Source: Bacteroidota bacterium (GTDB taxonomy: Bacteria > Bacteroidota > Bacteroidia > Bacteroidales > Paludibacteraceae). Taken from it: a stretch of DNA of 64,000 nt. Shown in pieces: positions 38,405 through 48,142 of the stretch. Position 1 is the stretch's first letter, and every line of letters begins with the position of its first letter. The stretch covers positions 1 through 64,000 of the forward strand of contig JAJYBB010000012.1 in the NCBI GenBank assembly GCA_021779195.1, read 5' to 3'. The notes under the pieces were generated by a model, which had not been told where the DNA came from, made no database searches, and saw only the letters and a program-made list of their open reading frames with translations. Both the position numbers and the translations under genes were made by a program.

Positions 38405-39802
38405 TTAGAAATCTGCATTGTTCGGTGTGCGGGGGAAAGGAATTACATCACGAATATTGGTCATGCCGGTTACAAACAACAGTAATCGTTCAAAACCCAG
38501 TCCGAATCCTGAATGTGGAGCAGTACCAAATTTTCGGGTTTCTAAATACCACCAGATATCTTTTGTAGGAACGCCCATTTCTTCGGCGCGATTTTTTAGT
38601 TTTTCAAAATCTTCTTCGCGTTGCGAACCACCAATAATTTCACCGATCTTCGGGAAAAGTACATCCATGGCTCGAACGGTTTTGCCATCTTCATTTTGCT
38701 TCATATAGAACGATTTTATTTCTTTTGGATAATCGGTTAGAATAACCGGTTTCTTGAAATGTTGTTCTACTAAATATCGCTCGTGTTCCGATTGCAAATC
38801 AGTACCCCAACCTACGGGGAATTCAAATTTCTGACCATTGTCTATGGCTGCTTCAAGAATTTTTATCCCTTCGGTATAGCTTAAACGAATAAAATCGTTG
38901 TTTACAACGAAATTTAATCTTTCGATTAATTCGTTATCATACATTTGATTAAGGAAATTTAAGTCATCCTGACAATGTTCCAATGCCCAACGCACACAAT
39001 ATTGAATGAAATCCTGTGCTAATTGCATGTTATCTTCAATTTCGTTGAATGCAACTTCAGGTTCAATCATCCAAAATTCTGATAAATGCCGAGGAGTGTT
39101 CGAATTTTCAGCTCTGAAAGTCGGTCCAAACGTATAAATAGCACCCAATGAAAGGGCGGCCAGTTCTCCTTCGAGTTGTCCCGAAACAGTTAAACTTGCC
39201 TGTTTCCCGAAAAAATCGTTCGTGTAATCAATCGAACCTGTGTCATCTTTTTTTAGATCATACAAGTTTAAGGTAGTTACCTGAAACATTTGCCCGGCAC
39301 CTTCACAGTCGGAAGCTGTAATGATGGGCGTGTGAAAATAAAAGAATCCCCGTTCGTGAAAATAGGTATGAATAGCCATTGCCATGTGATGACGAATGCG
39401 GAAAACGGCACCAAAAGTATTGGTTCGGGGACGTAAATGGGCTATTTCGCGAAGAAATTCCAGCGTATGTCCTTTTTTCTGAAGTGGATATGTTTCTGGG
39501 TCGGCAGTACCGTAAATGAGGATTGACGATGCTTGTATCTCAACAGTTTGACCTTTTCCGAGCGATTCTACTAATTTTCCGGTAACGGCAATACAAGCCC
39601 CGGTTGTAATTGGTTTCAGGTATTCGTCGCCAAAGGTTTCATTGTCGGCAACTACTTGAATATTATTTATGGTCGACCCATCGTTGAGGGCGATAAAACT
39701 TATGGTTTTGTTACCACGTCGGGTACGAACCCAACCTTTGATTGTGATTTCGGATCCGAAATCGGTTCGTTTCAGTGCATCGGCTATAACAGTTCTGGAC
39801 AT
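38405..39802 (-). CDS. asnS: Asparaginyl-tRNA synthetase
   Basis: A 465-aa class IIb aminoacyl-tRNA synthetase that charges tRNA-Asn. An N-terminal OB-fold anticodon-binding domain (about 15-100, [18 protein letters not shown]) is followed by the catalytic core with motif 2 around [21 protein letters not shown] and motif 3 [15 protein letters not shown]. Length is normal. It has its own promoter candidate upstream and appears monocistronic. Confidence 0.97.
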   Translation of the reverse strand: MSRTVIADALKRTDFGSEITIKGWVRTRRGNKTISFIALNDGSTINNIQVVADNETFGDEYLKPITTGACIAVTGKLVESLGKGQTVEIQASSILIYGTADPETYPLQKKGHTLEFLREIAHLRPRTNTFGAVFRIRHHMAMAIHTYFHERGFFYFHTPIITASDCEGAGQMFQVTTLNLYDLKKDDTGSIDYTNDFFGKQASLTVSGQLEGELAALSLGAIYTFGPTFRAENSNTPRHLSEFWMIEPEVAFNEIEDNMQLAQDFIQYCVRWALEHCQDDLNFLNQMYDNELIERLNFVVNNDFIRLSYTEGIKILEAAIDNGQKFEFPVGWGTDLQSEHERYLVEQHFKKPVILTDYPKEIKSFYMKQNEDGKTVRAMDVLFPKIGEIIGGSQREEDFEKLKNRAEEMGVPTKDIWWYLETRKFGTAPHSGFGLGFERLLLFVTGMTNIRDVIPFPRTPNNADF

Positions 39803-39839
39803 ATAAATTTGATTTTTTGATTACTGAGAATTTATGATG

Positions 39840-39871
39840 CAAAAGTACTCAATTTCATTGAAAGAATCAAT
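39840..39871 (-). promoter_or_regulatory. Promoter of asnS
   Basis: On the minus strand ATTG (39871-39868), a 20-nt spacer and TACTTTTG (39847-39840) match the Bacteroidota consensus. The leader is about 30 nt. Confidence 0.6.
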
Positions 39872-40086
39872 TGACCTGACTGTCAAAATTGTTTATCTTT
39901 TGGAAGACATATATTTAGTGTTTAAATTATTCGAAAATGGAATAGATTAGTCAAATAACGTTATGAATAACTGCTTGTTAGCAAATATTTAAATATTTAT
40001 ATATTTGCGATTTGACTATATGACAATTTTTTTTTAATCTTTCCTCTTTAAATATTCTTTTGGTTTGGACTGGTTTATAACGAAAA

Positions 40087-40165
40087 GTAACTTGAACTGA
40101 AACCAATGCAATTAAAAAACTGCAATGATGAACGGTTCAAGTTACGTCTCACTAAACTAAGCTAT
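40087..40165. repeat. Diverged copy of the dispersed repeat seen at 19-274
   Basis: GTAACTTGAAC (40087-40097) and GTTCAAGTTAC (40135-40145) are perfect inverted arms. Sequence after the left arm (ACTGAAACCAATGCA) matches the reverse complement of the 128-bp unit, while the right part (CAAGTTACGTCTCACTAAAC) resembles it in direct orientation. This is a palindromic, non-coding family member. Confidence 0.6.
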
Positions 40166-40474
40166 CCACAAATTTAAAAATTTATACCTGTACGAATGAA
40201 GGGAGTGTTTTGTACGCGTATAATGTTTTTTAATATCTAAAATTTAATAGAAAATTATTGATCTTTATTTAAAGGTGAATGACACCGATTTTAATTATTA
40301 AAATCGCACTGCAACGCAGCTTCTATTGTTCAAATGATTTTATGCCATTTTCACGCTTTTATATGGCATTATGTATTTGATATTCTATGGAATACAAATT
40401 ATTTGAAAATTGTCTATTTTCGTTTGTCAAACGATTTTTTTTAACTTGACTGAGACTGTGAATATTGCTGTTTT

Positions 40475-40999
40475 TTAAGCTTCACAGAGCCATCGTCTAA
40501 ATGCTATGCCACAAGCAGGTTCTTTGAAGGTGCTTTGATTATAGCTACTTACGTCGTTATAAGTTGGGTTCTCTCTCATTTTCTTCATTTCTTCCGATGG
40601 ATTTATCAATCCAAGCAGCTCGTTTGGTTCATCGTAGAGTTCAATACAAGTTTCAGAAAGTGCTTTGCTAATTTCCGAACCATACGTGAGAACCGTTTCA
40701 ATCCGGTTTAATCTTGCACTCCACTTCTTTTCAACAAACGGTCCTTTGATCACTGGGCTTATATTTACTAAACCCGTATTGACATGATAACCTGAAGCAA
40801 CCATCTTTGCTGCTTGCTGATTGAATTTCATAATCAGTTGTATGGCGTCTTCGCGATTATATTGCGGATTATCCTCCAATAATTCGTCTACTATCTCCGA
40901 AATTTCTACTTCTCCATGAGAAATTACCTGGGCGTTATAATCAAAAAGGTCATGAACCAAAGACCTTTTATATAACTTTGCTTTTAAAATCTTTTCCAT
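40475..40999 (-). CDS. HU/IHF-like DNA-binding domain protein
   Basis: A 174-aa protein of the Bacteroidota HU-like group. The helical N-terminal part with ISEIVDELLEDNPQYNREDAI and the following GYHVNTGLVNISPVIKGPF stretch resemble the atypical HU (HU-HIG) proteins common in this phylum. The arms that would wrap DNA are less clear than in true HU, and the C-terminal 40 residues (NPSEEMKKMRENPTYN) are not recognised. The role may be chromosomal architecture, or other. It lies 84 bp after the DUF3244-like gene, behind a hairpin, on the same strand. Confidence 0.6.
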   Translation of the reverse strand: MEKILKAKLYKRSLVHDLFDYNAQVISHGEVEISEIVDELLEDNPQYNREDAIQLIMKFNQQAAKMVASGYHVNTGLVNISPVIKGPFVEKKWSARLNRIETVLTYGSEISKALSETCIELYDEPNELLGLINPSEEMKKMRENPTYNDVSSYNQSTFKEPACGIAFRRWLCEA

Positions 41000-41045
41000 A
41001 CCTCTTTATTTTAAATTTTTTATACCTGCGTGAAATGAATGAAAT

Positions 41046-41073
41046 AACGAGGCGGAATTTATGCCGCCTCGTT
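41046..41073 (-). terminator. Perfect 10-bp GC-rich hairpin after the DUF3244-like gene
   Basis: AACGAGGCGG (41046-41055) and CCGCCTCGTT (41064-41073) with an 8-nt loop lie 11 bp downstream of the stop on the minus strand. The following T-run is short. It is a likely terminator. Confidence 0.75.
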
Positions 41074-41083
41074 TAGAAATATA

Positions 41084-41515
41084 TTACAACCAAAAATCGC
41101 CGATTAATTTGGTATTCTTGTAAGCAATTTTAACGGAGTATTTCCCGCTGCTCCAACCGTCAACCGGAATGACTACTTCGCGACTGCTGTACGTGTCAGC
41201 TGCGGTCATATAAACTACTGCTCCTGAATAATCAACAACGGTAATGTAGGCTGTTCCTACTGATTTGCTGAAATCTACTATTAAATCCGTACCGATTACA
41301 TCTGCACTTACAGGATAAGTTGTGTAAGTACTGGTCGAAGTAGAGGTCGTTGTAAGCGACGTAGCACTTAAGGTGGTTACTCCCATGGGTTGTAATCCAG
41401 GATCAGAATTTGTGTCTTTTCTGATCAGAATATCCCCGAACGAAAATTGAGTTGTAAGAAACATGCCGAGTAAAAAAATAAGTTTACCAAATGATTTTGA
41501 AGTTAGTTTTTTCAT
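41084..41515 (-). CDS. Small secreted DUF3244-like protein
   Basis: A 143-aa exported protein: signal peptide (about 1-27, TTQFSFG), a Ser/Thr-rich stretch (about 48-66), then a small beta-sandwich with DLIVDFSKSVGTAYITVVDYSG and SSGKYSVKIAYKN. This resembles DUF3244 and sorting-tail-like modules of Bacteroidales. It lacks the canonical YPNP start of a type IX sorting domain. It lies downstream of a TPR regulator and carries paired repeats in its upstream region, so it may be a regulated target. Function unknown. Confidence 0.65.
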   Translation of the reverse strand: MKKLTSKSFGKLIFLLGMFLTTQFSFGDILIRKDTNSDPGLQPMGVTTLSATSLTTTSTSTSTYTTYPVSADVIGTDLIVDFSKSVGTAYITVVDYSGAVVYMTAADTYSSREVVIPVDGWSSGKYSVKIAYKNTKLIGDFWL

Positions 41516-41620
41516 GATGAATTTTGTTACAATGATTAATATTATATTTATACTACAAAAACTCCCTGTTTTCTTTTGCTAAATTATAGATATAATCAGA
41601 ATGCTCCAAATTTTCGGTCA

Positions 41621-41701
41621 AAAAAAAGTGAGACAAGCCTTTTTTTAATATGCAGATATACAGAGTTTTACCCTTCGAAAAATAAAAAAAAGTGAGACAA
41701 G
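41621..41701. repeat. Two 17-bp direct repeats 64 bp apart upstream of the DUF3244-like gene
   Basis: A seven-A run followed by GTGAGACAAG occurs at 41621-41637 and again at 41685-41701. The offset of 64 bp is close to six helical turns. The sites lie 106 to 186 bp upstream of the DUF3244-like start and 77 bp beyond the stop of the TPR regulator gene. Confidence 0.6.
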
Positions 41702-41777
41702 GAAAAATGGGTGGAAAAATTAAGTTAAAAAGAACCGTTTTTAGGCAATGCTAAATCGGGAATAGGACGAACCCCGT

Positions 41778-43364
41778 TTATTTTACTTCAGATAAAATTT
41801 GAAGCCGGCTTTCGAGTTCTTTGGTGGTTTTAAGCTGCATTTTTTGTGCAAGGCGTTGTTTGATTTTATACAAACTGCTGACTTGACAATCGAGAATCAG
41901 GGTGATGTCGGGTGTTGAGATTTTAAGTAAAAACAGACAGCTCCAGATGATTTCTTTGTGATTGATATCCGGATTTTCCGACTCTAATGTATCGACAATA
42001 TTGTTGAAAGTTTGATTCATTAATTTTTTGAAAGCCGCCCAATCGTTTAGATGTAAATTAACGGAATATATATCCAAAAATATTCGCTCCTGTTGACTTT
42101 GCGAAATCTTTGGTTGATTTTGTGTCTGCAAAAGCTTGCTTTCTTCAATTTTTTGTACAATGCTGTCTTTAAGTAATCGTTGTTTTTCGGTAAGTTTAAC
42201 TTCTGTCTGTTTCAGCTCTATTTCTTTCTTTTTGCTCCGTTTACGAAGCCGAATTACGATCGTTAAGCCGATTAACAACAGGATGGGTATAACCATGGCG
42301 AGTAGCCGCAAGAATTGTTTGGATTTACTAAAAGCGCCGTTGGTTTGGTGAATATCCTCCAGAACTGATATTTTGGTTTGGGCTTCAATTTTCCGCACGG
42401 AATCCGTACAATCCTGATACTTGGACATGTAATAGCTCACGTTTTTAAAATTATGCCGGCTGTATTCGGCATTCGCTAAAATTCGGTAGCAATCCCGCTG
42501 ATTGTAGAAAGTCGTGGGATATTTTAAGGCTTTTGTTGCATAATTGAAAGCGGAATCAAACTCATTAATATCAAAAAATAGGTCAGCTAAAATATAATAT
42601 CTTATGGCATAGTTTGTCCCTTTGAAGGGGAAATGTAAACTTTTTCGCAAATAATATTGAGCTGAGTCGAATTGATTTGCTTTGTAAAAGTTAATGCCAA
42701 TTTCTTGATATGCTGATCCTTGCAACATGGAATCTGAAGTTTGTTTTAAGGCTTGTTTATAAAATAGCTGAGCCTTATTATAATTTTTTAAAAAACAATA
42801 CATTCTCCCAATATCAATCACTTTGTAACTTGCTTGTATCGTATCTCCGGCTTTCTTATAACAATCTATTGCCTGTTTGTACTTATTTAATGATTCTTTA
42901 TAATCTGTTTGAATAGAGCATATATCGCCCATGTCAGAATAAATATTGCCCAGCAGTTTATAATCTTTATTGCTTTGAAGTAAGTCCAACGCTTTTAAGT
43001 AAAGTTCAGTTGCATTGTCATATCGCTGCGCTTTTCGGTAGAGTCTTGCTTTATAAAAATAGCAAATCGCCAAGTGAGGTTTATCATTGATATTTTGGTA
43101 ATAATGAAGGGAGAAAGTAATTACAGAGTCAGGTTGAAGCGGTTTGTTGCTTTTATCCAATGCACGAAAAAGAAGAATGCCATACAGTGCGCGATCGGCA
43201 TCGGAAAGCGATTGGTTTGGGTGTAATTTTTGTAAAATAAGCAATGCAGAATCGGGATTTGCTTCCATAATGCGCTGGGCAGTTTTCATCTCAGTGGGCG
43301 TGAGTGAACAACCAAGCAAAAACAAACTAACCAAAGTAAAAATAATGAAGGGTTTAAGATGCAT
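41778..43364 (-). CDS. TPR lipoprotein with one TM helix and cytoplasmic HTH-like tail (membrane regulator)
   Basis: A 528-aa protein. It has an N-terminal lipobox-like signal (LFLLGC, Cys19), about six tetratricopeptide repeats (about residues 90-330; AICYFYKARLYRKAQRYDNATELYLKAL is typical), one transmembrane helix (about 338-358, LLAMVIPILLLIGLTIVI), a coiled coil (KEIELKQTEVKLTEKQRLL) and a C-terminal 130 residues resembling LuxR-type HTH (DITLILDCQVSSLYKIKQRLAQKM). Similar Bacteroidota proteins pass a periplasmic signal to transcription. Its target may be the gene immediately downstream. Whether the Cys is lipidated, given the TM segment, is uncertain. Confidence 0.75.
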   Translation of the reverse strand: MHLKPFIIFTLVSLFLLGCSLTPTEMKTAQRIMEANPDSALLILQKLHPNQSLSDADRALYGILLFRALDKSNKPLQPDSVITFSLHYYQNINDKPHLAICYFYKARLYRKAQRYDNATELYLKALDLLQSNKDYKLLGNIYSDMGDICSIQTDYKESLNKYKQAIDCYKKAGDTIQASYKVIDIGRMYCFLKNYNKAQLFYKQALKQTSDSMLQGSAYQEIGINFYKANQFDSAQYYLRKSLHFPFKGTNYAIRYYILADLFFDINEFDSAFNYATKALKYPTTFYNQRDCYRILANAEYSRHNFKNVSYYMSKYQDCTDSVRKIEAQTKISVLEDIHQTNGAFSKSKQFLRLLAMVIPILLLIGLTIVIRLRKRSKKKEIELKQTEVKLTEKQRLLKDSIVQKIEESKLLQTQNQPKISQSQQERIFLDIYSVNLHLNDWAAFKKLMNQTFNNIVDTLESENPDINHKEIIWSCLFLLKISTPDITLILDCQVSSLYKIKQRLAQKMQLKTTKELESRLQILSEVK

Positions 43365-43790
43365 ATAAAATCATATACAGTTAAAATAACAAGAATCAAA
43401 TTCGTTTTGCAAAACTACATATTTTATTCATTTAAAACTACTACAAACACTACATTTATGTGATATTTGTAGCAAATTCTCCATAAAAATGAACTTTTAA
43501 TGAACAGTAGGTGTATTAAAAGTTTTGAATTAACTTAATGTAACTTTTAAAAGGTAGCAAATTAATCCCTTTTAATTTTATTTACAAGATTGAATGACCG
43601 TATTAAAATTGAATTTCTGATTTATAAAGCCTGCAGCTTGGATATTTCATTTATCAACGTATTTAAAATCTGAAATTGTGAATAACTTCTTTTTAAAACT
43701 TTAAGTTGATTATAAAATTTGATGTATCTTTAGCATCGCGAAAACGAAAATACTTCGTTTTTTGTAAAATGCCTGAAAATAACAACTTAC
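43365..43790. other. Divergent promoter region (TPR regulator / dnaE)
   Basis: No supported gene. On the minus strand TAGTTTTG at 43417-43410 is a -7 box for the TPR gene. On the plus strand TATCTTTA at 43725-43732 is a near-consensus -7 candidate for dnaE, followed by a leader hairpin (AAAACGAA 43741-43748 with TTCGTTTT 43754-43761) about 30 bp before ATG 43791. Confidence 0.45.
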
Positions 43791-46700
43791 ATGAGTTCAT
43801 TCGTTCATTTACACGTTCACTCTCATTATTCGATATTAGATGGGATGTCGACTATCCCCGGTTTAGTTGACAAAGCCATTGCCTCCGGAATGAATTCTGT
43901 GGCACTTACCGACCATGGTAACATGTTTGGTATTAAGGAGTTTTATAATTACGTCAAAAAGAAAAACGGTAATATTCATGAACATATTGCTGAATGGCAA
44001 AGCAAATTAATCGATGAGGGGTTGGCCGAAGATCAAAGACTAAAGATTCAGCAGCAAATTGAGGATGCCAACCAAAAGTTATTTAAACCGATTTTCGGGT
44101 GTGAAACATATGTTGCCCGTCGTGGTAGATTATCAAAAGAAAATCAAGAAGATAGAAGTGGGTATCATCTTGTTTTATTGGCAAAAAACAAAAAGGGCTA
44201 TCAAAATCTGTGTAAACTTATCTCATTATCGTGGATCGAAGGCATGTATTATCGACCCCGCATTGACCACGAAATTTTAGAAAAATACAGCGAAGGATTA
44301 ATCGCATCTTCAGCCTGTCTTGGGGGCGAAATACATAAAAAAGTTGAAAATGGGAATCTTGCCGAAGCCGAGGAGGCAATTTTGTGGTACAAACGTGTTT
44401 TTGGCGACGATTATTATATCGAACTTCAACTTCATAAAACCGATAAACCCAATGCCGATTATAGCACTTATGAAAAGCAAGCACTTCAAAATGAATCGCT
44501 TATCCAATTGGCACGAAAAACCAATACAAAAATCGTAGCCACCAATGATGTTCATTTTATCGAAGAAGAACATGGTGAAGCCCATGAAAGACTGATTTGC
44601 CTCAGTACCGGAAAGGAATTGGACGATCCTTCGCGAATGCGATATACCAAACAGGAGTGGCTTAAAACGCCCGACCAAATGTCGCAGATTTTCGCTGATC
44701 TTCCGGAAGCAATTGCTAATTCGTTTGAAATAGCTAATAAAGTTGAGTTTTTCGATATTGATTCGAATGCCATGATGCCGGTATTTCCAATTCCTGAAAC
44801 CTTCGCGACTGAGCAACAGTACCGCGACCGATTTACCGAGAACATGTTACAGGAAGAATTAGGTGTCGAAGAATTCAAACGGCTAGGTGGTTATGACAAA
44901 GCGGTACGCGTAAAATTAGAAGCCGATTACCTGCGAGAATTAACATTGAAAGGAGCTCATCAACGTTACGGCGATGGAATCGATAATGAAACCATGGAAC
45001 GGATCGAATTTGAGTTGCAAGTGATGAAAACCATGGGATTTCCAGGATACTTTCTTATTGTTCAGGATTTTATTAATGCAGCCCGTGAAATGGGAGTCTC
45101 GGTTGGTCCCGGACGCGGTTCTGCTGCAGGTTCGGTAGTGGCTTATTGTCTGCGTATTACCGATATTGATCCATTAAAATACGATTTACTGTTCGAGCGG
45201 TTTCTTAATCCCGATCGTATTTCGATGCCTGATATTGATATTGACTTTGATGACGATGGGCGAGGTCAGGTGTTGCGTTGGGTAACCGAGAAATATGGCA
45301 AAGAGCGGGTTGCGCACATTATCACCTACGGAACGATGGCTGCCAAATCGTCCATCAAGGATGTGGCAAGGGTACAACGCCTTCCACTTGCCGAAGCCGA
45401 CCGACTGACTAAGTTGATTCCCGATAAATTTCCGGAAGATGCCAATGGAAAAGCCCCAAAAGTAAATATCACCAACTGTTTGAAATTTGTTCCGGAATTG
45501 GCTCAAGCGCGAAATTCTTACGATCAAAATCTTTCAAGTACCTTGCGTTATGCCGAAATGCTTGAAGGTACCGTTCGCCAAACAGGCGTTCATGCTTGTG
45601 GGGTGATTATTGGTGCCGACGACTTGACCAATTTAGTTCCTCTGAGTACTGCCACCGATAAAGAGACCAACGAGGAAATGCTGGTTACACAGTACGAAGG
45701 TTCAGTAATCGAAGAAATCGGACTGATAAAAATGGACTTCCTGGGGCTTAAAACCCTGTCGATTATTCGGGAAGCGTTGTCAAATATTAAAAAATCAAAA
45801 GGTGTTGATTTAGATATTGATGCCATTCCCATTGATGACAAAGAAACCTATGAGCTTTTCAGTAAAGGTCTGACAGTTGGCACTTTCCAGTTTGAATCTG
45901 CAGGAATGCAAAAACATCTTCAGGCGTTGCAGCCTTCAAAATTTGAAGATCTTATTGCAATGAATGCATTGTACCGTCCTGGTCCAATGCAGTATATCCC
46001 GCAGTTTATTAACAGGAAACAGGGACGCGAAAAAATTGAATATCCTTTTCCTATTATGGAAAGGAGATTAAAAGATACTTATGGTATAACGGTTTATCAG
46101 GAACAGGTCATGTTACTGAGTCGCGATTTAGCAGGTTTTACAAGGGGTGAATCTGATGGACTTCGTAAAGCTATGGGTAAGAAACTCATCGACAAGATGG
46201 AAGCCTTGAAAGTGAAGTTTATGAATGGCTGTAAAAATAACGGTTACGGTCCAGCTGATAAATTAGAACAAATCTGGAGCGACTGGGCTGAATTTGCCAA
46301 ATATGCATTCAATAAATCACATGCTACCTGTTATTCGTGGATTGCGTATCAGACAGCTTATTTAAAAGCCCATTTTTCAGCTGAATTTATGGCTGCCAAC
46401 TTAACACGCAACAAGGATGATATTGCGGAGGTCGGTAAATTTATGGACGAGTGTAAAAATCTTGGCATAAATGTATTGGGACCAGATGTAAACGAAAGTG
46501 ATTTGACTTTCACCGTTAATTCTCAAGGCAATGTCCGTTTTGGATTAGGCGGTATAAAAGGGGTTGGTGAGAGTGCTGTCGAAGCCATTGTGTTCGAACG
46601 AAATGCAGGAAGATTTAAAAGTATGTTCGATTTTATCGAACGCGTAAATCTGACTGCTTGTAATAAACGCGCCATCGAAAGTTTAGCATTAGCCGGTGCA

Positions 46701-47585
46701 TTCGATAGTTTTGCCGATATTCGCCGCGAACAACTTTTTGCCGAAAATTCCAAAGGAGAACAAGTCCTCGAGACGATTTTGCGTTATGGAAATAAATTTC
46801 AATCAGATCAATCCATGAATCAAAATTCGCTGTTTGGAGGAACTGATGCCGTAGATATTGCAAAGCCTGAAATACCTTTTGTTCCCGAGTGGTCGCCTTT
46901 AGAACGTTTAAACAAAGAACGCGATTTGATCGGAATGTATATTTCTGCTCATCCGTTAGACGAATATGAATTTGAAATAAATAATATTTGCAATTCGACA
47001 ACAGTCGATTTAAAAGATCTTACTTCACTTCAAGGCAAGGCTCTGAAAATTGGGGGGATGGTTACTTCTTTCCGACACGGAACTTCCAAAGCCGGAAATC
47101 CTTATGGCGTTTTTACACTCGAAGATTATAACGGAGCCTTCGAGTTCGTTCTATTTGGTAAGAATTATATTGAATTCAGTAAATACATGATCAAAGATTT
47201 GTATTTACTCATTCATCTTGTGGTTCAGGAAAAAAACAGCGATTATCGCTACAACAAACCAACCACCGATCCGAATGTGCCAAAAGAGCTTGAATTAAAA
47301 ATCCAGAAAATTGAAGTTTTTTCGGAAGTAAAAGATAAACTCGTAAACAACATTATTTTAACTATTAGATTACAACAACTTACTGATGAATTGGCTATTG
47401 AATTGACCGATAGATTATTGGCTGACAAAGGGAATATTAATCTCTATTTCAATATTGTGGATGAATATTCGCCCAATAAAGTGGTTTTATTTTCGAGGCA
47501 ACATCGGGTGAGAATGAACAAAGATTTTTATCATTACTTGAAACAGTTGCAAAACGCCGGTATATTGGATTATCAGGCAAATTAA
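43791..47585 (+). CDS. dnaE: DNA polymerase III alpha subunit
   Basis: A 1264-aa replicative polymerase. The N-terminal PHP domain (FVHLHVHSHYSILDG) is followed by the polymerase core with GPGRGSAAGS and PDIDIDFDD (catalytic Asp residues). The palm and finger regions contain MNALYRPGPM and KSHATCYSWIAYQTAY. A tandem HhH region (FGLGGIKGVG) and a C-terminal OB-fold (GGMVTSFRHGTSKAGNPYGVFTLED) follow. Length is on the long side for DnaE but normal for Bacteroidota. Followed by trxA after 158 bp. Confidence 0.98.
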   Translation: MSSFVHLHVHSHYSILDGMSTIPGLVDKAIASGMNSVALTDHGNMFGIKEFYNYVKKKNGNIHEHIAEWQSKLIDEGLAEDQRLKIQQQIEDANQKLFKPIFGCETYVARRGRLSKENQEDRSGYHLVLLAKNKKGYQNLCKLISLSWIEGMYYRPRIDHEILEKYSEGLIASSACLGGEIHKKVENGNLAEAEEAILWYKRVFGDDYYIELQLHKTDKPNADYSTYEKQALQNESLIQLARKTNTKIVATNDVHFIEEEHGEAHERLICLSTGKELDDPSRMRYTKQEWLKTPDQMSQIFADLPEAIANSFEIANKVEFFDIDSNAMMPVFPIPETFATEQQYRDRFTENMLQEELGVEEFKRLGGYDKAVRVKLEADYLRELTLKGAHQRYGDGIDNETMERIEFELQVMKTMGFPGYFLIVQDFINAAREMGVSVGPGRGSAAGSVVAYCLRITDIDPLKYDLLFERFLNPDRISMPDIDIDFDDDGRGQVLRWVTEKYGKERVAHIITYGTMAAKSSIKDVARVQRLPLAEADRLTKLIPDKFPEDANGKAPKVNITNCLKFVPELAQARNSYDQNLSSTLRYAEMLEGTVRQTGVHACGVIIGADDLTNLVPLSTATDKETNEEMLVTQYEGSVIEEIGLIKMDFLGLKTLSIIREALSNIKKSKGVDLDIDAIPIDDKETYELFSKGLTVGTFQFESAGMQKHLQALQPSKFEDLIAMNALYRPGPMQYIPQFINRKQGREKIEYPFPIMERRLKDTYGITVYQEQVMLLSRDLAGFTRGESDGLRKAMGKKLIDKMEALKVKFMNGCKNNGYGPADKLEQIWSDWAEFAKYAFNKSHATCYSWIAYQTAYLKAHFSAEFMAANLTRNKDDIAEVGKFMDECKNLGINVLGPDVNESDLTFTVNSQGNVRFGLGGIKGVGESAVEAIVFERNAGRFKSMFDFIERVNLTACNKRAIESLALAGAFDSFADIRREQLFAENSKGEQVLETILRYGNKFQSDQSMNQNSLFGGTDAVDIAKPEIPFVPEWSPLERLNKERDLIGMYISAHPLDEYEFEINNICNSTTVDLKDLTSLQGKALKIGGMVTSFRHGTSKAGNPYGVFTLEDYNGAFEFVLFGKNYIEFSKYMIKDLYLLIHLVVQEKNSDYRYNKPTTDPNVPKELELKIQKIEVFSEVKDKLVNNIILTIRLQQLTDELAIELTDRLLADKGNINLYFNIVDEYSPNKVVLFSRQHRVRMNKDFYHYLKQLQNAGILDYQAN

Positions 47586-47743
47586 ACAGATTTATAGTCT
47601 GTATTTTAATTCATTCAATAGAAAATCTTAATAGGCTTATTTGTTTAGCAATTTCAAACTTTATTAAATGCTGACTGTTTTAGGCATGATAGCGCACATT
47701 CAATATAAAATATAATTTTTAACATAAAAAACAGATTAAAAGT

Positions 47744-48058
47744 ATGGCATTAGAAATTACCGATGGAAACATCAAGGAAATGTTAGCAAGCGGGAAGCCC
47801 GTTGTAATTGATTTTTGGGCAGAATGGTGTGGCCCATGCCGATTGGTAGGTCCCATTGTTGAAGAATTAGCCCAGGAATATGAAGGCAAAGTTATTATCG
47901 GAAAAATGGATGTGGATGAAAACTTCTTAACTCCAAATGAATATGGAATCAGAAACATTCCGACCATGTTGTTTTTCAAAGATGGTAAAGTGGTTGATAA
48001 ACAAATAGGTGCTACTCAAAAATCAGTCATCGAAGCAAAAGTAAAGAGTTTGTTGTAA
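47744..48058 (+). CDS. trxA: Thioredoxin
   Basis: A 104-aa cytoplasmic thioredoxin with the canonical WAEWCGPCRLVGP active site, cis-Pro in RNIPTM, and no signal peptide. It reduces disulfides in ribonucleotide reductase, peroxiredoxins and other partners, driven by thioredoxin reductase. It is located downstream of dnaE, a common arrangement in this phylum. Confidence 0.97.
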   Translation: MALEITDGNIKEMLASGKPVVIDFWAEWCGPCRLVGPIVEELAQEYEGKVIIGKMDVDENFLTPNEYGIRNIPTMLFFKDGKVVDKQIGATQKSVIEAKVKSLL

Positions 48059-48087
48059 TATCAATTTACTGTGACTTTTGGGTGTAA

Positions 48088-48124
48088 AAAACTGTTTGAA
48101 CTTTGGTTTAAACAGTTTTCTTTT
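48088..48124 (+). terminator. Intrinsic terminator after trxA
   Basis: AAAACTGTTT (48088-48097) pairs with AAACAGTTTT (48110-48119), with inner pairs extending the stem, followed by CTTTTT. It may also serve the convergent GH43 gene. Confidence 0.8.
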
Positions 48125-48142
48125 TGTCAAGGAACAACGACT

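Larger units (their letters stand above)
39803..40474. other. Intergenic region between asnS and the HU-like gene
   Basis: A 670-bp gap without a supported gene. It contains the asnS promoter, a dispersed repeat (40087-40165), a small hairpin (ATGCCAT 40342-40348 with ATGGCAT 40363-40369) and a 15-bp palindrome centred on T at 40430-40444 followed by a T-run. Confidence 0.6.

Noticed and set aside
44310-44816. 168-codon minus-strand frame inside dnaE
   Set aside because: Antisense shadow of a well-conserved polymerase gene.
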